A DNA stretch of 64,000 nt, taken from an uncultured Colwellia sp. Lineage in GTDB: Bacteria > Pseudomonadota > Gammaproteobacteria > Enterobacterales > Alteromonadaceae. The translations under genes were made by a program, and so were the position numbers. The stretch spans positions 124,001 through 188,000 of the forward strand of contig CAJXQI010000006.1 of the NCBI GenBank assembly GCA_913058395.1, in the 5' to 3' direction. The number at the start of each line of letters is the position of its first letter. The stretch's first letter is position 1. The notes beneath the pieces were generated by a model. That model was not told where the DNA came from. It made no database searches and saw only the letters and a list, made by a program, of their open reading frames with translations. Positions 47,300 to 57,775 of this stretch are shown in pieces.

Positions 47300-49771
47300 A
47301 TGAATAAAGACTTTTCAAAATATAAAAAAATTATCAATGATTTTAGTGGCCAAGTTTTAAATCCAAACTTTGAAGCCTCGTTTTCTTCAGCTGCTAAAAA
47401 TATTCCCAAAACCGAACGCTTCCTCCTTAAAATGGAATTAAAGCGATTGGCGGCCCCTTGCACGCGACTAATTGATTTACGCGGTCATGTTGATGGTGAA
47501 TGTAAACCATTTGTCCATGAAGAGAGAACACATTATTTAGATGATGTAGCCATTAAAGTTTTTAGTGATGCTTTTGTCCTATATAGCGGCTACACCTTTG
47601 GTGTTTATGAAGCTGTAATGAGCACTGAGAATAACTTTAGGGTTATCTATCAAAGAGAGAAAAGTAGCGCTAGTGTAAGTAAAAATACTGAGCCTGATAA
47701 GGTATTTGAAAAGTCTCAATATCCTGCAAAATTCTACAGTTTTGGCCCGTATCATAATCGCAGTGAAGAGCGAATGAACTTTGCGATTCCAATTCAGGTG
47801 TTTTTCGACGAAAAAAGTAGTGTTGAATGCACGAGTTCAGACCTCAGTGTTAATGGCTGTAAATTTAGGATTAATAGCGTTAAGCCTATCAGTGTTGGTC
47901 AACAAATTTCTTTGCGTTTTACCGGTTTAGAGGGCGAGTTTCAATTTGGCTCTGATAATAACTTTGTTTATGAAATAAAAAATATAGCCGTTGTCGAAAA
48001 TCTGCAGTTGGTCGGTGTAAAACGTGTTACTCCGCAAACTAATCCTCAAGACGGTTTTACGCAATTTCTATCAGGGTTTATCCAAGGTAATAAACGTCGC
48101 TATAAAATTAATTTAGACAACAGCATTAGTGCATTGCAATCACGTAATTTTGAGCAATACATTTTACCTAAATCTAATGAACTGGCTATTTTTATAGAGA
48201 AGAAAGGTAAGCTTTTAGCGCCCAAGTACGCTTTAACATGTAATAACAATCAGAACATTTTTCAATACTGGAAAGATGAAAAGCGCTATTCAACTTTATA
48301 TTGTTTAACGCCGCCTGAGCGAATTGCCAGATTACAAAAATTAGCTGTGTCGGGTAAGTCGTTATTAGTATTTAGCTTTATTCATAAAAGCCAAGGTAAG
48401 CATTACTTTTATACCGCCGATGAGTTACAGCTTGCCGAAGACGAAGAATTTAGAACACAGTTTTTAGGGTTTGCTGCAGCAAAAGGCAACTTTTCAATTA
48501 CTCAATTGTCTCTACTCGACGTCTTTCCTAAACGTATAGAGTCGCCGTTAACATTGTCGGAAGCGTTACCTAAGAAAAGCCAATATTTAAATGCACCGGC
48601 CTCTGATGAAGTTAAGTTACAAATAGCCAACACACCATTTATCGTTGTGGCAAGTGATGTTACTCAAAGTGAGTCGACAAAAGCATACCAATTGCTTTCA
48701 TATGAAGGCATCAATACCGCTAAATTGAAGAACTTTGGCCATAAACGCTTAAGCCAGCCGTACAGTGTTGATGAAGTGGGGATTAATTATCGAAACCAAC
48801 GTCAAGAGTTACGTTTTAAGTATAAAACACCAACAGACGTTGAGATTGATGATGTGAAGTGGCAAGGGACATCGCATGACTTCTCTACTGCTGGTTTGAA
48901 AGTTGAGTTAAATAAAGCAACGGTACTAACGAAAGGTGACATTGTTAGTATCAGTTTTCCTGCGCTGCAAAAAATCACCTCGGCTTTTCAGCTAAAAGCC
49001 TTGCCCTATGAAGTTATTCGAGTTGATAGTAGTAAGAAGGTAGTTAATTTACGGGTTTTTGTTGAGAAGCATCAACATATTGGCCGTAAATTTTTTAAGG
49101 CACTCATTGATAAAAATCGTGATAAATTAACGCCTGATGAATACGCAATGACTAAACCCGGCTTGGCTAAAGCACTGCGTAACATATACAGTTCAAGTTC
49201 AATGATCCCAACACTTGTTGTTCAAACTAGCGGTAGTCGTTATAAAATTGAAACGGTTGCCTGTGGTGAAAGCTCAGGTAAGTTAATTGCAGCGATGCGA
49301 AAGTTGAGTGATAGTAAGCAACATATCAATTTGTACCCGTTAATTGGTCACCCTGATATATTGACGCGCTTAACCGCAAGTTTGAAAAAGATGCAGTCGG
49401 TTGATAACGCAAAAACAGTGCTACTCTATATTGCTATTAATCATCGTACTAGTTCGGTTGAAGAAGCTGTAACAACCAAAATGGCATCAGAGTTGGGCTC
49501 CGAAAAAGTTAAACAAATGTTTATTCATCAAGCATTGAAAAAAGGTGATTTTTTCTGTGTCATGGCAAAATTATCACGGGCAGCTGAGCCTGATATGGGG
49601 CACCTTAATCCAGAGTTAAGTTATATTGGTTCATACGCGATTCATCGTGGTAAGCAAATCGAACAAGAAATTTGGAGCGTAGCAGGGCTCGCGCAGATTT
49701 TTGATGTTACTCAAGAAGAAGTTTTTCGCTATCAATTAACCCGTAAAAATAATGTTAGCCAACCCGCGTAG
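47300..49771 (+). CDS. Large protein with two PilZ domains
   Basis: Cytoplasmic protein of 823 residues without signal peptide or membrane helices. A PilZ-type domain at about 150-265 has RSEERMNFAIPIQVFF followed by DLSVNGCKFRI; a second one at about 495-600 has RNQRQELRFKYKTPTDVEI and DFSTAGLKVEL. The first keeps an R-rich start and the D-S-x-x-G motif needed for c-di-GMP; the second also has RQELR and DFSTAG. The N-terminal 140 residues and the C-terminal 200 are not assigned. Such large PilZ proteins occur in alteromonads and vibrios; the function is unknown. The stop codon lies in the loop of a hairpin. Confidence 0.88.
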   Translation: MNKDFSKYKKIINDFSGQVLNPNFEASFSSAAKNIPKTERFLLKMELKRLAAPCTRLIDLRGHVDGECKPFVHEERTHYLDDVAIKVFSDAFVLYSGYTFGVYEAVMSTENNFRVIYQREKSSASVSKNTEPDKVFEKSQYPAKFYSFGPYHNRSEERMNFAIPIQVFFDEKSSVECTSSDLSVNGCKFRINSVKPISVGQQISLRFTGLEGEFQFGSDNNFVYEIKNIAVVENLQLVGVKRVTPQTNPQDGFTQFLSGFIQGNKRRYKINLDNSISALQSRNFEQYILPKSNELAIFIEKKGKLLAPKYALTCNNNQNIFQYWKDEKRYSTLYCLTPPERIARLQKLAVSGKSLLVFSFIHKSQGKHYFYTADELQLAEDEEFRTQFLGFAAAKGNFSITQLSLLDVFPKRIESPLTLSEALPKKSQYLNAPASDEVKLQIANTPFIVVASDVTQSESTKAYQLLSYEGINTAKLKNFGHKRLSQPYSVDEVGINYRNQRQELRFKYKTPTDVEIDDVKWQGTSHDFSTAGLKVELNKATVLTKGDIVSISFPALQKITSAFQLKALPYEVIRVDSSKKVVNLRVFVEKHQHIGRKFFKALIDKNRDKLTPDEYAMTKPGLAKALRNIYSSSSMIPTLVVQTSGSRYKIETVACGESSGKLIAAMRKLSDSKQHINLYPLIGHPDILTRLTASLKKMQSVDNAKTVLLYIAINHRTSSVEEAVTTKMASELGSEKVKQMFIHQALKKGDFFCVMAKLSRAAEPDMGHLNPELSYIGSYAIHRGKQIEQEIWSVAGLAQIFDVTQEEVFRYQLTRKNNVSQPA

Positions 49772-49780
49772 TTGGCTAAC
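49754..49780 (-). terminator. Hairpin at the convergent ends of the PilZ gene and serB
   Basis: GTTAGCCAAC (49754-49763) pairs perfectly with GTTGGCTAAC (49771-49780). The stop codon of the PilZ gene is at the loop boundary. On the minus strand a T-rich stretch (ATTATTTTTA) follows, so it probably terminates serB inside the 3' end of the PilZ gene. Confidence 0.6.
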
Positions 49781-49804
49781 TATTCCTACTGATTTACAAT
49801 AACG

Positions 49805-50833
49805 TTAAGCTAACCAATGCAGCAAGCAATCTAAACCCGATTTGCTAATACAAGAATCAGCTTGCGCTAAAACAAGCGGTTTAGCGTGAAACGCGACACC
49901 TAAATGAGCCGCTGCCATCATCACTAAATCATTTGCACCATCTCCCATTGCAACCGTTTGCGTTGACGCAATGTTAAACTCAGTTTGCAAGCTTGCTAAA
50001 CAATCCGCTTTTGCTTGTGCATCGACAACTTTACCCAATACCTTGCCCGTTAGCGTCTGCTCTTTGATTTCCAATACGTTTGCTTCTGCGGCATCTAGCG
50101 CTAGTTTATTTTTTAGATGATCAGCAAAATATGTAAAGCCGCCAGAAGCAATTGCGATTCGCCATTGGTGCTTTTTAAGTTCTGTAATTAAGGTTTCTAA
50201 TCCTTCCATTAGTGGGATGTTGTCTGCAACACTTGCAAGGATACTTTCTGACGCGCCAGCAAGCTTTCCAACCCGTTGGTGTAAGCTTTCGCTAAAGTCT
50301 AACTGTCCTTGCATGGCAAGCTCAGTGACTGCCGAAACTTCTTCGCCGACACCGGCAAGAGCTGCGATTTCATCGATGCATTCAATTTTAATGGTGGTGG
50401 AGTCCATATCCATGACCAATAAACCTGGTATTGCTAAGGTAGGGGCACTACATAGCAGTGCGGCTTCAATTTGATGCTCGGTAGTAAATACGGCTAACTG
50501 CTCTCGAGCAATTTTTAAATCACTTACTTGTGCGGTAAAGCGATAACTTGTTAGGTTGTTTCGGTGGTTGATAGCTTGTAGAACACAACTATTAATTTTA
50601 CACGCTATCAATAAGTTTGCGAATGTTGTCATATTGATATCACTAAAAACAACAAGTTCTATTTGCAAATGGCCTGCGTCTAGAGCATTAGTTGTTGTAG
50701 ACAATTCAAAGGCTTGCAGATTTTCATTAAAACTAATTAATGTGCCTATCGGGCTAGACTCAAAAGGTAAGCATTGTGCTAAATTTTGTTGTTTGATAGT
50801 ACTTAAAAATATGGTTTCTTTCGGACTTGTCAC
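49805..50833 (-). CDS. serB: Phosphoserine phosphatase
   Basis: HAD-family enzyme of 342 residues (E. coli 322), the last step of serine synthesis. The catalytic domain has the nucleophile motif VMDMDSTTI (about 140), ECIDEIAALAGVGEEVSAVTELAMQG, the Ser/Gly motif IAIASGGFTYF and the metal-binding GDGANDLVMM. About 130 N-terminal residues form an ACT-like regulatory region. ahpA is divergent, 137 bp away, as in E. coli and its relatives. Confidence 0.95.
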   Translation of the reverse strand: MTSPKETIFLSTIKQQNLAQCLPFESSPIGTLISFNENLQAFELSTTTNALDAGHLQIELVVFSDINMTTFANLLIACKINSCVLQAINHRNNLTSYRFTAQVSDLKIAREQLAVFTTEHQIEAALLCSAPTLAIPGLLVMDMDSTTIKIECIDEIAALAGVGEEVSAVTELAMQGQLDFSESLHQRVGKLAGASESILASVADNIPLMEGLETLITELKKHQWRIAIASGGFTYFADHLKNKLALDAAEANVLEIKEQTLTGKVLGKVVDAQAKADCLASLQTEFNIASTQTVAMGDGANDLVMMAAAHLGVAFHAKPLVLAQADSCISKSGLDCLLHWLA

Positions 50834-50970
50834 GGCTTTGCCTTATTTTAGAAAAAATAGCTGATTTAAAAACATGCGATAAAACGTTTTCATCAGTACA
50901 AATACTACCAAAAAAGTTCTATAGTATAACCAATACTCTAGCTATAGAATTTTTGGAATCATAACGTTTT

Positions 50971-51579
50971 ATGAAGCAAATAGAACAGCCTTTATACCCT
51001 AAATTATCATCGATTTATAATAAAATATTGCAATTAGCTATAGCTATTTTTTTAATCGTAATGGTAATGAATTTTTGGGTTACTAGTCGTGATGAACAGC
51101 AAGCTGAAATTCAACAGCATGCTAACATTATTGGCAAAATGTATTTGGCGCAGGCAGCAGCAAGCTCTGTTATGTTTCTAGAACAAAAAGCGGATAACTT
51201 ACAGCAGTATGTTGATAGTTTAGCGCTGCAGCCATTGGTAAAGAGTGTACATATATATGGCAAAACAGGGCAGGTAATTGCAGCATCTACGGCAAACGAA
51301 TCCGTTAAAGACTTATTTGGTATCTCCGCTATGAAAATTAATCAAAGTGATGATGTAACGCCGTTTGTGCAAGAATTACGTGTTGGAAAATTAAAGGGTT
51401 ATATTAGACTGTCGTTGTATCGTTCATTATTAGCCGATGACTTAGCTACTAACAGCTATTCTCAATTCGATATTATGCGTTTATTAATGATTGTAACTGG
51501 CGTGATTGGCTTTTTGTTAACACGTGGTTTGAATCGTTTTAGTCGACAAGGCTTTAGGCTACCAACAGCGAATAAATAG
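50971..51579 (+). CDS. AhpA/YtjB (Smp) family membrane protein
   Basis: Inner-membrane protein of 202 residues. Helix one (about 20-42) and helix two (about 165-187) enclose a periplasmic domain of about 120 residues with the phrase LVKSVHIYGKTGQVIAAS typical of the family. The gene is regularly divergent from serB; the product (Smp in E. coli) has no firm function, although early work linked it to haemolysin expression. It has no enzyme motif. Confidence 0.85.
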   Translation: MKQIEQPLYPKLSSIYNKILQLAIAIFLIVMVMNFWVTSRDEQQAEIQQHANIIGKMYLAQAAASSVMFLEQKADNLQQYVDSLALQPLVKSVHIYGKTGQVIAASTANESVKDLFGISAMKINQSDDVTPFVQELRVGKLKGYIRLSLYRSLLADDLATNSYSQFDIMRLLMIVTGVIGFLLTRGLNRFSRQGFRLPTANK

Positions 51580-51616
51580 TGTCTTTAACCTCTAAAACTT
51601 TATTTCTTAATATTTG

Positions 51617-52426
51617 CTAATTGGCTAACCTTGGAAATACTTCACGAATATTTTGTTCTAATGCAATCGCTAAATCCGTATCTGATTCACTGCGAATTAT
51701 ATTTAAGGCATTAAATATTTCAATCAATCGTAAAGGGGAGTTGTCTTGCCCTTGAAAACCAAATAATGGCATCGCTGGCGCATCGGTTTCTAAGACTAAG
51801 CTTTCTAGCGGCAAGCGTTTAACTGCTTTAATGGTTTTTTCTGCTCTGGGGTAAGTGATGGTACCGCCAATACCGAGCTTAAAGCCTAAATCGATATATT
51901 GACAAGCTTGTTGGTAGCTGCCAGAAAATGCGTGAATAATACCTGCTTTATTGAGTTGATATTTTCTAAGTAATGGTACGATATCTTGATGCGATCTTCG
52001 GTGATGGACAATAATAGGTAAATCATATTTCTTTGCTAACTGCAATTGGCCATCAAAAATAGCCTGTTGCTCGCTCATATTATTGTGTTCCTTATCAATA
52101 ACACCATCAATACCAGCTTCACCAATGGCACTAATTTCTGCTAAGTGCTCAACGAGTAATGCTTCCAAGTCATTCAAACTGTTTGGTGTTAACTCATTAA
52201 GAAACCAAGGATGGATGCCTAGACAAGTGTGTAAGCTGACTTTATTTGAAGTGAATTTTTTAGCAAATGCTAAAGCTTTAAGCCAGTTACTTGGGCCTAT
52301 AGTAGGGATAACAATATTATTGATATGTGCTTGATGGCAGAGGTTTAACAACGTAACAGTGTTAGTAGAAAATGTATCGAAATCAAGATGACAATGACTA
52401 TCGGTAAAGGTTAGTGTCTTTGTCAT
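51617..52426 (-). CDS. TatD-family metal-dependent hydrolase (YjjV-like)
   Basis: Metal-dependent hydrolase of 269 residues with a TIM-barrel pattern: metal site SHCHLDFD near the N-terminus (DSHCHLDF at about 9-16), GEAGID (about 100), PIIVHHRRSHQD (about 138), IIHAFSGSYQQA (about 163) and LETDAPAMPL (about 210). These are the TatD DNase signature positions. The position near serB suits the YjjV subgroup. The substrate is likely DNA or RNA ends, by family. Confidence 0.9.
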   Translation of the reverse strand: MTKTLTFTDSHCHLDFDTFSTNTVTLLNLCHQAHINNIVIPTIGPSNWLKALAFAKKFTSNKVSLHTCLGIHPWFLNELTPNSLNDLEALLVEHLAEISAIGEAGIDGVIDKEHNNMSEQQAIFDGQLQLAKKYDLPIIVHHRRSHQDIVPLLRKYQLNKAGIIHAFSGSYQQACQYIDLGFKLGIGGTITYPRAEKTIKAVKRLPLESLVLETDAPAMPLFGFQGQDNSPLRLIEIFNALNIIRSESDTDLAIALEQNIREVFPRLAN

Positions 52427-52473
52427 CTGGTTTCCTAATTGGCTTTTTATATCATTGCTTAACTAACAATAGA

Positions 52474-53589
52474 TTAAATAAGTTTTTCTGCCCGACGAGT
52501 TAATGCATCAATAACACCGGCAAGTTTAAAGTGTTCAATAAATTCAGGTGCTGCTGGTTGTTTGTGAGTAAGTACATTAGCAAGGTAAACGGCTTGGGCA
52601 ACGCCAAAACTTTTTTGCATTAATTTTTCTGGACTATGATGTAATACAATGGCTTCTATTATCTTGTATGAAAAACCCCATGTGTGTAATAAATAGCCGC
52701 CAACGTGACAGTGATCAATAGCGAAAACTTTGTTTTCTAATGCCATATTATTGCCATCTTTAATACGATGCTTGAAAAATAAAGCGGTCGACTGCTCGTT
52801 CACTTCAAAAAGTACAACTTTACCTAAATCATGCAGCAGTCCAGCTATCATGGCATCTTGTTTTAATTCAGGTTTCACCATCGACGCGGCAAGCTTAGCT
52901 GTGGCCAATGAGTGCAATTGTTCATCTAGTATCGAAAAATCTTTAATTTTAGGATTGTAGGAAAACAACTCAGCCGTCATCACAATACAGCTTAAGGTGT
53001 CGATGCCCATTTTGGTGATTGCATCACTAATGTTCATCATAGGCTTGCCTGTACTTGCATAAGTATTATTAGCGAACTGTAATACTTTAGCGGTTAGGGC
53101 AGGGTCCTGCTGTACTATTTTTGCAATTTTTTCAGAGTCGGTGTTTTTCTCTTTAAGCACAGCATTAAGCTGCATATAAACTTTAGGAGGACTCGGTAAA
53201 GTTTTAATATTTGCGACAGTTTTAACAATAATATCTTTGGTTATTGCTTGGTTATTACTAGCGAGTTGGCCAATAGTGTTAATTATTATTTTGCTGTCTA
53301 ATGGCATAGCGAAGCTGTAATGAGCAATACTTTTTGGTTTCGACTCGTCATCATCAATTAATATTCTGACGATTTTTGGGAATTTTTTCGCGACCATTTC
53401 CAGTATTGATTCACCGTAACTACCATCAATGTCAGCAGCACAAACAACAATATTAAATTGATGTTGTGATAACGCTGAAACGGCAGCATGTAGACCAGAT
53501 ACATGAGCAAACTTTGCTCTCGACTTAAGCAGTTCTCGCTTGAGATCAAGTAGATGATTTTCTAAATTATCAATGAGTAATATTTTCAT
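52474..53589 (-). CDS. HDOD protein with degenerate receiver domain
   Basis: Protein of 371 residues. The N-terminal 115 residues fold like a response-regulator receiver (MKILLIDNLENHLLDLKREL), but where PhoB has [13 protein letters not shown] this one reads IVVCAADIDGSYG, so the phosphoacceptor Asp appears to be Ala. The HDOD domain at about 135-330 (LPSPPKVYMQLNAVLKEKN, DPALTAKVLQFANN, AGLLHDLGKVVLFE) resembles an inactive HD-GYP regulator. Such proteins act as scaffolds in signalling, often with c-di-GMP or chemotaxis proteins. argS is upstream on the same strand. Confidence 0.85.
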   Translation of the reverse strand: MKILLIDNLENHLLDLKRELLKSRAKFAHVSGLHAAVSALSQHQFNIVVCAADIDGSYGESILEMVAKKFPKIVRILIDDDESKPKSIAHYSFAMPLDSKIIINTIGQLASNNQAITKDIIVKTVANIKTLPSPPKVYMQLNAVLKEKNTDSEKIAKIVQQDPALTAKVLQFANNTYASTGKPMMNISDAITKMGIDTLSCIVMTAELFSYNPKIKDFSILDEQLHSLATAKLAASMVKPELKQDAMIAGLLHDLGKVVLFEVNEQSTALFFKHRIKDGNNMALENKVFAIDHCHVGGYLLHTWGFSYKIIEAIVLHHSPEKLMQKSFGVAQAVYLANVLTHKQPAAPEFIEHFKLAGVIDALTRRAEKLI

Positions 53590-53677
53590 TTACAACACAT
53601 TATTCCTTAGTGTTACTTATTAGAGCTACTAAGCTTCTTCCTATTAATAAGTAGCAAACTTAGTAGCATCAGGTGTT

Positions 53678-55417
53678 TTACATGCGTTCCATTACATCAA
53701 TGCCTAGAATATCTAAACCTTGCTTTAAAGTGTTGGCAATAACTTGGCAAAGCGCTAATCGAGACTGCTTTACTTCATCTGTAATATCATCTTTTAAGAT
53801 TGGGCAGGCTTCATAAAAGCTCATGTATAAACTTGCAAGCTCATATAAGTAGTTACATAGCAAGTTAGGAGTACATTCACTGATCACTGAATCAATAACA
53901 TTTTCCAACTGTAGTAATTTTAATGCTAAGGCTTTTTCTTGCGGCTCAACAATCACAATACTGTTTGCATTGCTTACACCGGTAAAGTCAGCTTTAGTAA
54001 AAATACTTTGAATACGAGAGTATGCATATTGCAGGTAAGGGGCGGTTGCACCTTCAAAGCTCAGCATTGTTTTCCAGTTGAAAATATAATCGCTGGTACG
54101 GTTTTTTGACAAGTCAGCAAATTTAACCGCGCCAATACCAACCTTATTAGCAAGTTCAGTTAATTTTTCTTCAGAGTAATCAGGATTTTTTTCAGCAATG
54201 ACTGCTTTTGCTCTCACTACTGCTTCATCAAGTAATTCTGCGAGTTTGATAGTACCGCCAGTACGGGTTTTAAATGGTTTGCCGTCATCACCCATCATCA
54301 TGCCAAATGGGCAATGGTCGTAACCAACGTGCTCTGGTAGTAATCCAGCTTTACGGGCTACAATTTCAACTTGTTTGAAATGCAGCGCTTGACGAGCATC
54401 AGTAAAAATAATGATACGGTCAGCTTTTAGTTCATTGCTACGGTAACGACATGCGGATAAATCTGTAGTGGCATATAAATAGCCGCCGCCAGATTTTTGT
54501 ACGATAAACACTGAAGGGTCACCGTCTTTGTTTGCCATTTCATTGATAAAAACAACTTTTGCGCCTTGGTCTTCAACGGCAATTTTTTGTGCCATTAATT
54601 CATCAATGACATTTGATAAGTCATCGTTGTAGGCGCTTTCACCCATAATGTCATCACGGGTTAATGTAACATTAAGTTTTTGATAAATATCTTCACTATG
54701 TGCAATTGAAATATCAATAAACTGCTGCCAAAGTACGGCACATTGTGCTTCGCCACTTTGTAATTTAACCACGTAATCACGAGCACGATCAGCAAAGCCT
54801 TCTTCATCGTCAAAACGTACTTTTGCTTCACGATAGAAGTTTTCTAAATCTGCAAGCGCAGTTTCAGCAACTTCGTTTGATGCTAGTTTGTCGCTTAAAT
54901 GTGCTAATAGCATACCAAATTGCGTACCCCAGTCACCCATATGGTTTTGACGAATAACATGTTCACCGCGAAACTCTAATGCACGTACCACGGCGTCACC
55001 AATAATGGTTGAGCGTAAATGTCCAACATGCATTTCTTTTGCTAGGTTAGGAGCAGAGTAATCAACAACAACGTTTTGTGGTGTTGCTGACTGGCTAACA
55101 CCTAAATTTTTATCATTTGAAACTTGGTTTAATTGCGTTGCTAACCATTGTTGGTCTAAATGAATATTAATGAATCCAGGGCCGGCAAGTTCAACTTTTT
55201 CAGCAATACCAGAAAGATCAAGCGCATCAACAACTTTTGTTGCTAATTCACGAGGGTTAGTTTTTAGTTTTTTAGCAGCACCCATGACACCGTTTGCTTG
55301 GTAATCACCAAAGTTTGCTCTGTTTGATAAACTTATTGCTGGGTTTGTCCCTTCAGGTAAACCTGCCGTGATCATGGCAAGCTTAACTTTTTCACTTAGG
55401 ATGTCACTAATATTCAT
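53678..55417 (-). CDS. argS: Arginyl-tRNA synthetase
   Basis: Class I aminoacyl-tRNA synthetase of 579 residues (E. coli 577). The N-terminal ArgRS-specific domain is followed by the HIGH-like motif in [18 protein letters not shown] (about 125-145). The KMSKS loop is replaced by a KTRTGGTI-type sequence, as in many bacterial ArgRS. The C-terminal anticodon domain (about 455-579) ends DVMERM. It charges tRNA-Arg. It lies 132 bp downstream of prfC on the same strand. Confidence 0.96.
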   Translation of the reverse strand: MNISDILSEKVKLAMITAGLPEGTNPAISLSNRANFGDYQANGVMGAAKKLKTNPRELATKVVDALDLSGIAEKVELAGPGFINIHLDQQWLATQLNQVSNDKNLGVSQSATPQNVVVDYSAPNLAKEMHVGHLRSTIIGDAVVRALEFRGEHVIRQNHMGDWGTQFGMLLAHLSDKLASNEVAETALADLENFYREAKVRFDDEEGFADRARDYVVKLQSGEAQCAVLWQQFIDISIAHSEDIYQKLNVTLTRDDIMGESAYNDDLSNVIDELMAQKIAVEDQGAKVVFINEMANKDGDPSVFIVQKSGGGYLYATTDLSACRYRSNELKADRIIIFTDARQALHFKQVEIVARKAGLLPEHVGYDHCPFGMMMGDDGKPFKTRTGGTIKLAELLDEAVVRAKAVIAEKNPDYSEEKLTELANKVGIGAVKFADLSKNRTSDYIFNWKTMLSFEGATAPYLQYAYSRIQSIFTKADFTGVSNANSIVIVEPQEKALALKLLQLENVIDSVISECTPNLLCNYLYELASLYMSFYEACPILKDDITDEVKQSRLALCQVIANTLKQGLDILGIDVMERM

Positions 55418-55474
55418 GTAAATTAACTCTTTTTGGGTTGCTGACTCAAGCCTGTTACATTATGACTTGAGAGT

Positions 55475-55503
55475 ATAAGCGTAAGTTAAATTATTACGCT
55501 TAT
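55475..55503 (-). other. Hairpin between prfC and argS
   Basis: ATAAGCGTAA (55475-55484) pairs exactly with TTACGCTTAT (55494-55503), and a smaller CTCAAG/CTTGAG pair lies next to it at 55445-55471. No T run follows on the minus strand. It may protect the prfC mRNA end or weakly terminate. Confidence 0.4.
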
Positions 55504-55549
55504 GTATAAATTAGTTGATTGATTTTAGTTTGTCATCAAACGGCTTTGG

Positions 55550-57130
55550 CTAATGCTCACGTGTTTTGTGGAACGTGATATCAGGATGACGTTCTTGCGC
55601 TAAGCTCAGATTCACCATGGTTGGTGCGATATACGTTAAGTTGTCGCCGCCATCTAATGCCAAGTTGTCGTAGGCTTTCTTTTGGAATTGCTCTAACGTG
55701 CGCTCGTCATCACAAGTACACCAGCGCGCAGTTGCTACGCTAATTGGCTCGTAAATAGCATCAACATTGTATTCCGTTTTTAAACGCTGAACGACAACTT
55801 CAAATTGTAATACACCTACAGCGCCAACAATCATATCGTTGGAATTGAAAGGTCTAAATACCTGCACAGCACCTTCTTCAGATAACTGGATTAGGCCTTT
55901 TTGTAATTGCTTAGCTTTAAGTGGATCACGCAGACGAATGCGGCGGAACATTTCTGGGGCGAAGTTCGGTATACCACTGAACTTCATATTTTCACCAGCG
56001 GTAAATGTATCACCAATTTGAATACTACCGTGGTTATGCAAACCGATAATATCACCAGCGTAGGCTTGTTCTACATTAGAACGATCACCAGCCATGAAGG
56101 TTACGGCATCAGCAATTTTAACGTCTTTGCCGATACGAACCTGTTTCATCTTCATACCTTTCTCGTATTTGCCTGAACAAATACGCATAAAGGCGATACG
56201 GTCACGATGTTTTGGATCCATATTGGCTTGAATTTTAAAAACAAAGCCGGAGAATTTTTCTTCTTCTGCGTTTACTGTGCGAGTGTCAGTTAAACGAGGT
56301 AAAGGTTTCGGTGCCCATTTTGTTAAGCCATCAAGCATATGGTCAACACCAAAGTTACCTAATGCTGTACCGAAAAATACAGGTGTTAGCTCGCCATTTA
56401 AAAATTCTTCATGATTAAATTCATGCGAAGCACCAACAACAAGTTCTAGTTCTTCTCGTAAATCTTCAGCGTAGCTACCAATGACGGTATCTAGTTCAGG
56501 GTTGTCTATGCCTTTAATAATACGTTTTTCTTGAATCGTATGACCTTGACCTGTTTGATATAAAAATATCTCATCGGTTAAAATGTTATAAACACCTTTG
56601 AACTCTTTACCCATGCCAATTGGCCAAGTAATAGGTGCACATTTTATTTTTAATACGTCTTCAACTTCATCCATGACTTCCATTGGGTCACGAACATCGC
56701 GGTCCATTTTGTTCATGAAAGTGATGATTGGCGTATCACGCAAGCGCGTAACTTCCATTAGTTTAATGGTACGGGCTTCAACACCTTTAGCGACGTCGAT
56801 AACCATTAAACATGAATCTACTGCCGTCAATGTACGGTAAGTATCTTCCGAGAAATCTTCATGGCCTGGGGTATCTAGTAAGTTAACTAAACAATTATCG
56901 TAAGGGAACTGCATCACCGAGGTTGTGATGGAAATACCACGATCTTTTTCCATTTCCATCCAGTCAGATTTTGCATGTTGACCAGATTTCTTACCTTTTA
57001 CCGTACCTGCTTTTTGTAAAGCTTGGCCAAAAAGTAATACTTTTTCAGTGATCGTAGTTTTACCCGCATCAGGGTGACTAATAATAGCGAAGGTGCGACG
57101 TAAATCGACTTCCTGCTGTTGTACAGACAT
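55550..57130 (-). CDS. prfC: Peptide chain release factor 3
   Basis: Translational GTPase of 526 residues (E. coli 529). G-domain motifs are [15 protein letters not shown] (about 18), [12 protein letters not shown] (about 88) and FMNKMDRD (about 140), followed by EF-Tu domain 2 like and C-terminal regions. RF3 removes RF1 or RF2 from the ribosome after peptide release. The gene is transcribed towards argS. Confidence 0.96.
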   Translation of the reverse strand: MSVQQQEVDLRRTFAIISHPDAGKTTITEKVLLFGQALQKAGTVKGKKSGQHAKSDWMEMEKDRGISITTSVMQFPYDNCLVNLLDTPGHEDFSEDTYRTLTAVDSCLMVIDVAKGVEARTIKLMEVTRLRDTPIITFMNKMDRDVRDPMEVMDEVEDVLKIKCAPITWPIGMGKEFKGVYNILTDEIFLYQTGQGHTIQEKRIIKGIDNPELDTVIGSYAEDLREELELVVGASHEFNHEEFLNGELTPVFFGTALGNFGVDHMLDGLTKWAPKPLPRLTDTRTVNAEEEKFSGFVFKIQANMDPKHRDRIAFMRICSGKYEKGMKMKQVRIGKDVKIADAVTFMAGDRSNVEQAYAGDIIGLHNHGSIQIGDTFTAGENMKFSGIPNFAPEMFRRIRLRDPLKAKQLQKGLIQLSEEGAVQVFRPFNSNDMIVGAVGVLQFEVVVQRLKTEYNVDAIYEPISVATARWCTCDDERTLEQFQKKAYDNLALDGGDNLTYIAPTMVNLSLAQERHPDITFHKTREH

Positions 57131-57296
57131 GCAAATTACCTGTTTAAAGTGGATGAAAAATAGCTAAAATTTAAGAGCGCAACATTATAGCGAAAAGTCA
57201 TGCTAAGGGCAGTAACAATATGTTGGAAATGCGCTTTATTTTTTATTTCTTCTTATTGTTATAAAAATATTCAAGTGTAGGGCCTTGACTTTATTG

Positions 57297-57337
57297 ATTA
57301 CAGGTGTAATTCTTTGTTTGTGGATTACAGGTGTAAT
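57297..57337 (+). promoter_or_regulatory. Two identical BlaI-type operators
   Basis: ATTACAGGTGTAAT occurs twice, at 57297-57310 and 57324-57337, with centres 27 bp apart. Each is a near-perfect palindrome around the TACA-N2-TGTA core known for BlaI/MecI repressors. A TTGACT hexamer at 57285-57290 just upstream is a candidate -35, so the operators would cover the promoter. They lie about 52 bp before the repressor gene and suggest autoregulation. Confidence 0.8.
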
Positions 57338-57388
57338 CAATGCGTTTATTCTACTATTTAATATCGTTATGTTTTAGTAAGAGGGTTT

Positions 57389-57775
57389 ATGGAACAGCAA
57401 ATGACTGATATCAGCAAGGCTGAATTTGAAGTGCTAGAAGTGCTATGGCAAGCATATCCTGCGGCAGCAAGTGATATTGTTTCTCGTTTAAATGAGAAAA
57501 AAACATGGCATGAGAAAACGGTAAAAACGTTACTTAATCGTTTAGTGAAAAAACAAGCGGTGAGCTTTACAAAAGAGCAACGTCGTTACTTGTACTCGCC
57601 TTTGTTTGCACGAGAAGATTACACCACAGAAGCGAGCCAAAGCTTAATTGAGCGCTTGTTCAGTGGCAAAGTATCACCACTTGTTGCCGGTTTTGCAAAA
57701 AATAAGAGTCTTCAAAAAGAGGATGTTGAGGCGCTGAAATCACTTATTGACCAATGGGAAAATGAGCATGATTGA
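57389..57775 (+). CDS. BlaI/MecI/CopY-family transcriptional repressor
   Basis: Winged-helix repressor of 128 residues. The DNA-binding region is about 8-80 (SKAEFEVLEVLWQAYPAAASDIV, KTWHEKTVKTLLNRLVKKQAV) and the dimerisation tail follows to 128. Proteins of this type are cut or released when a membrane peptidase of the M56 family is triggered. That peptidase gene starts inside the last codons here (8-base overlap). The ATG at 57389 has AAGAGGG upstream; Met-5 is an alternative. Confidence 0.9.
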   Translation: MEQQMTDISKAEFEVLEVLWQAYPAAASDIVSRLNEKKTWHEKTVKTLLNRLVKKQAVSFTKEQRRYLYSPLFAREDYTTEASQSLIERLFSGKVSPLVAGFAKNKSLQKEDVEALKSLIDQWENEHD

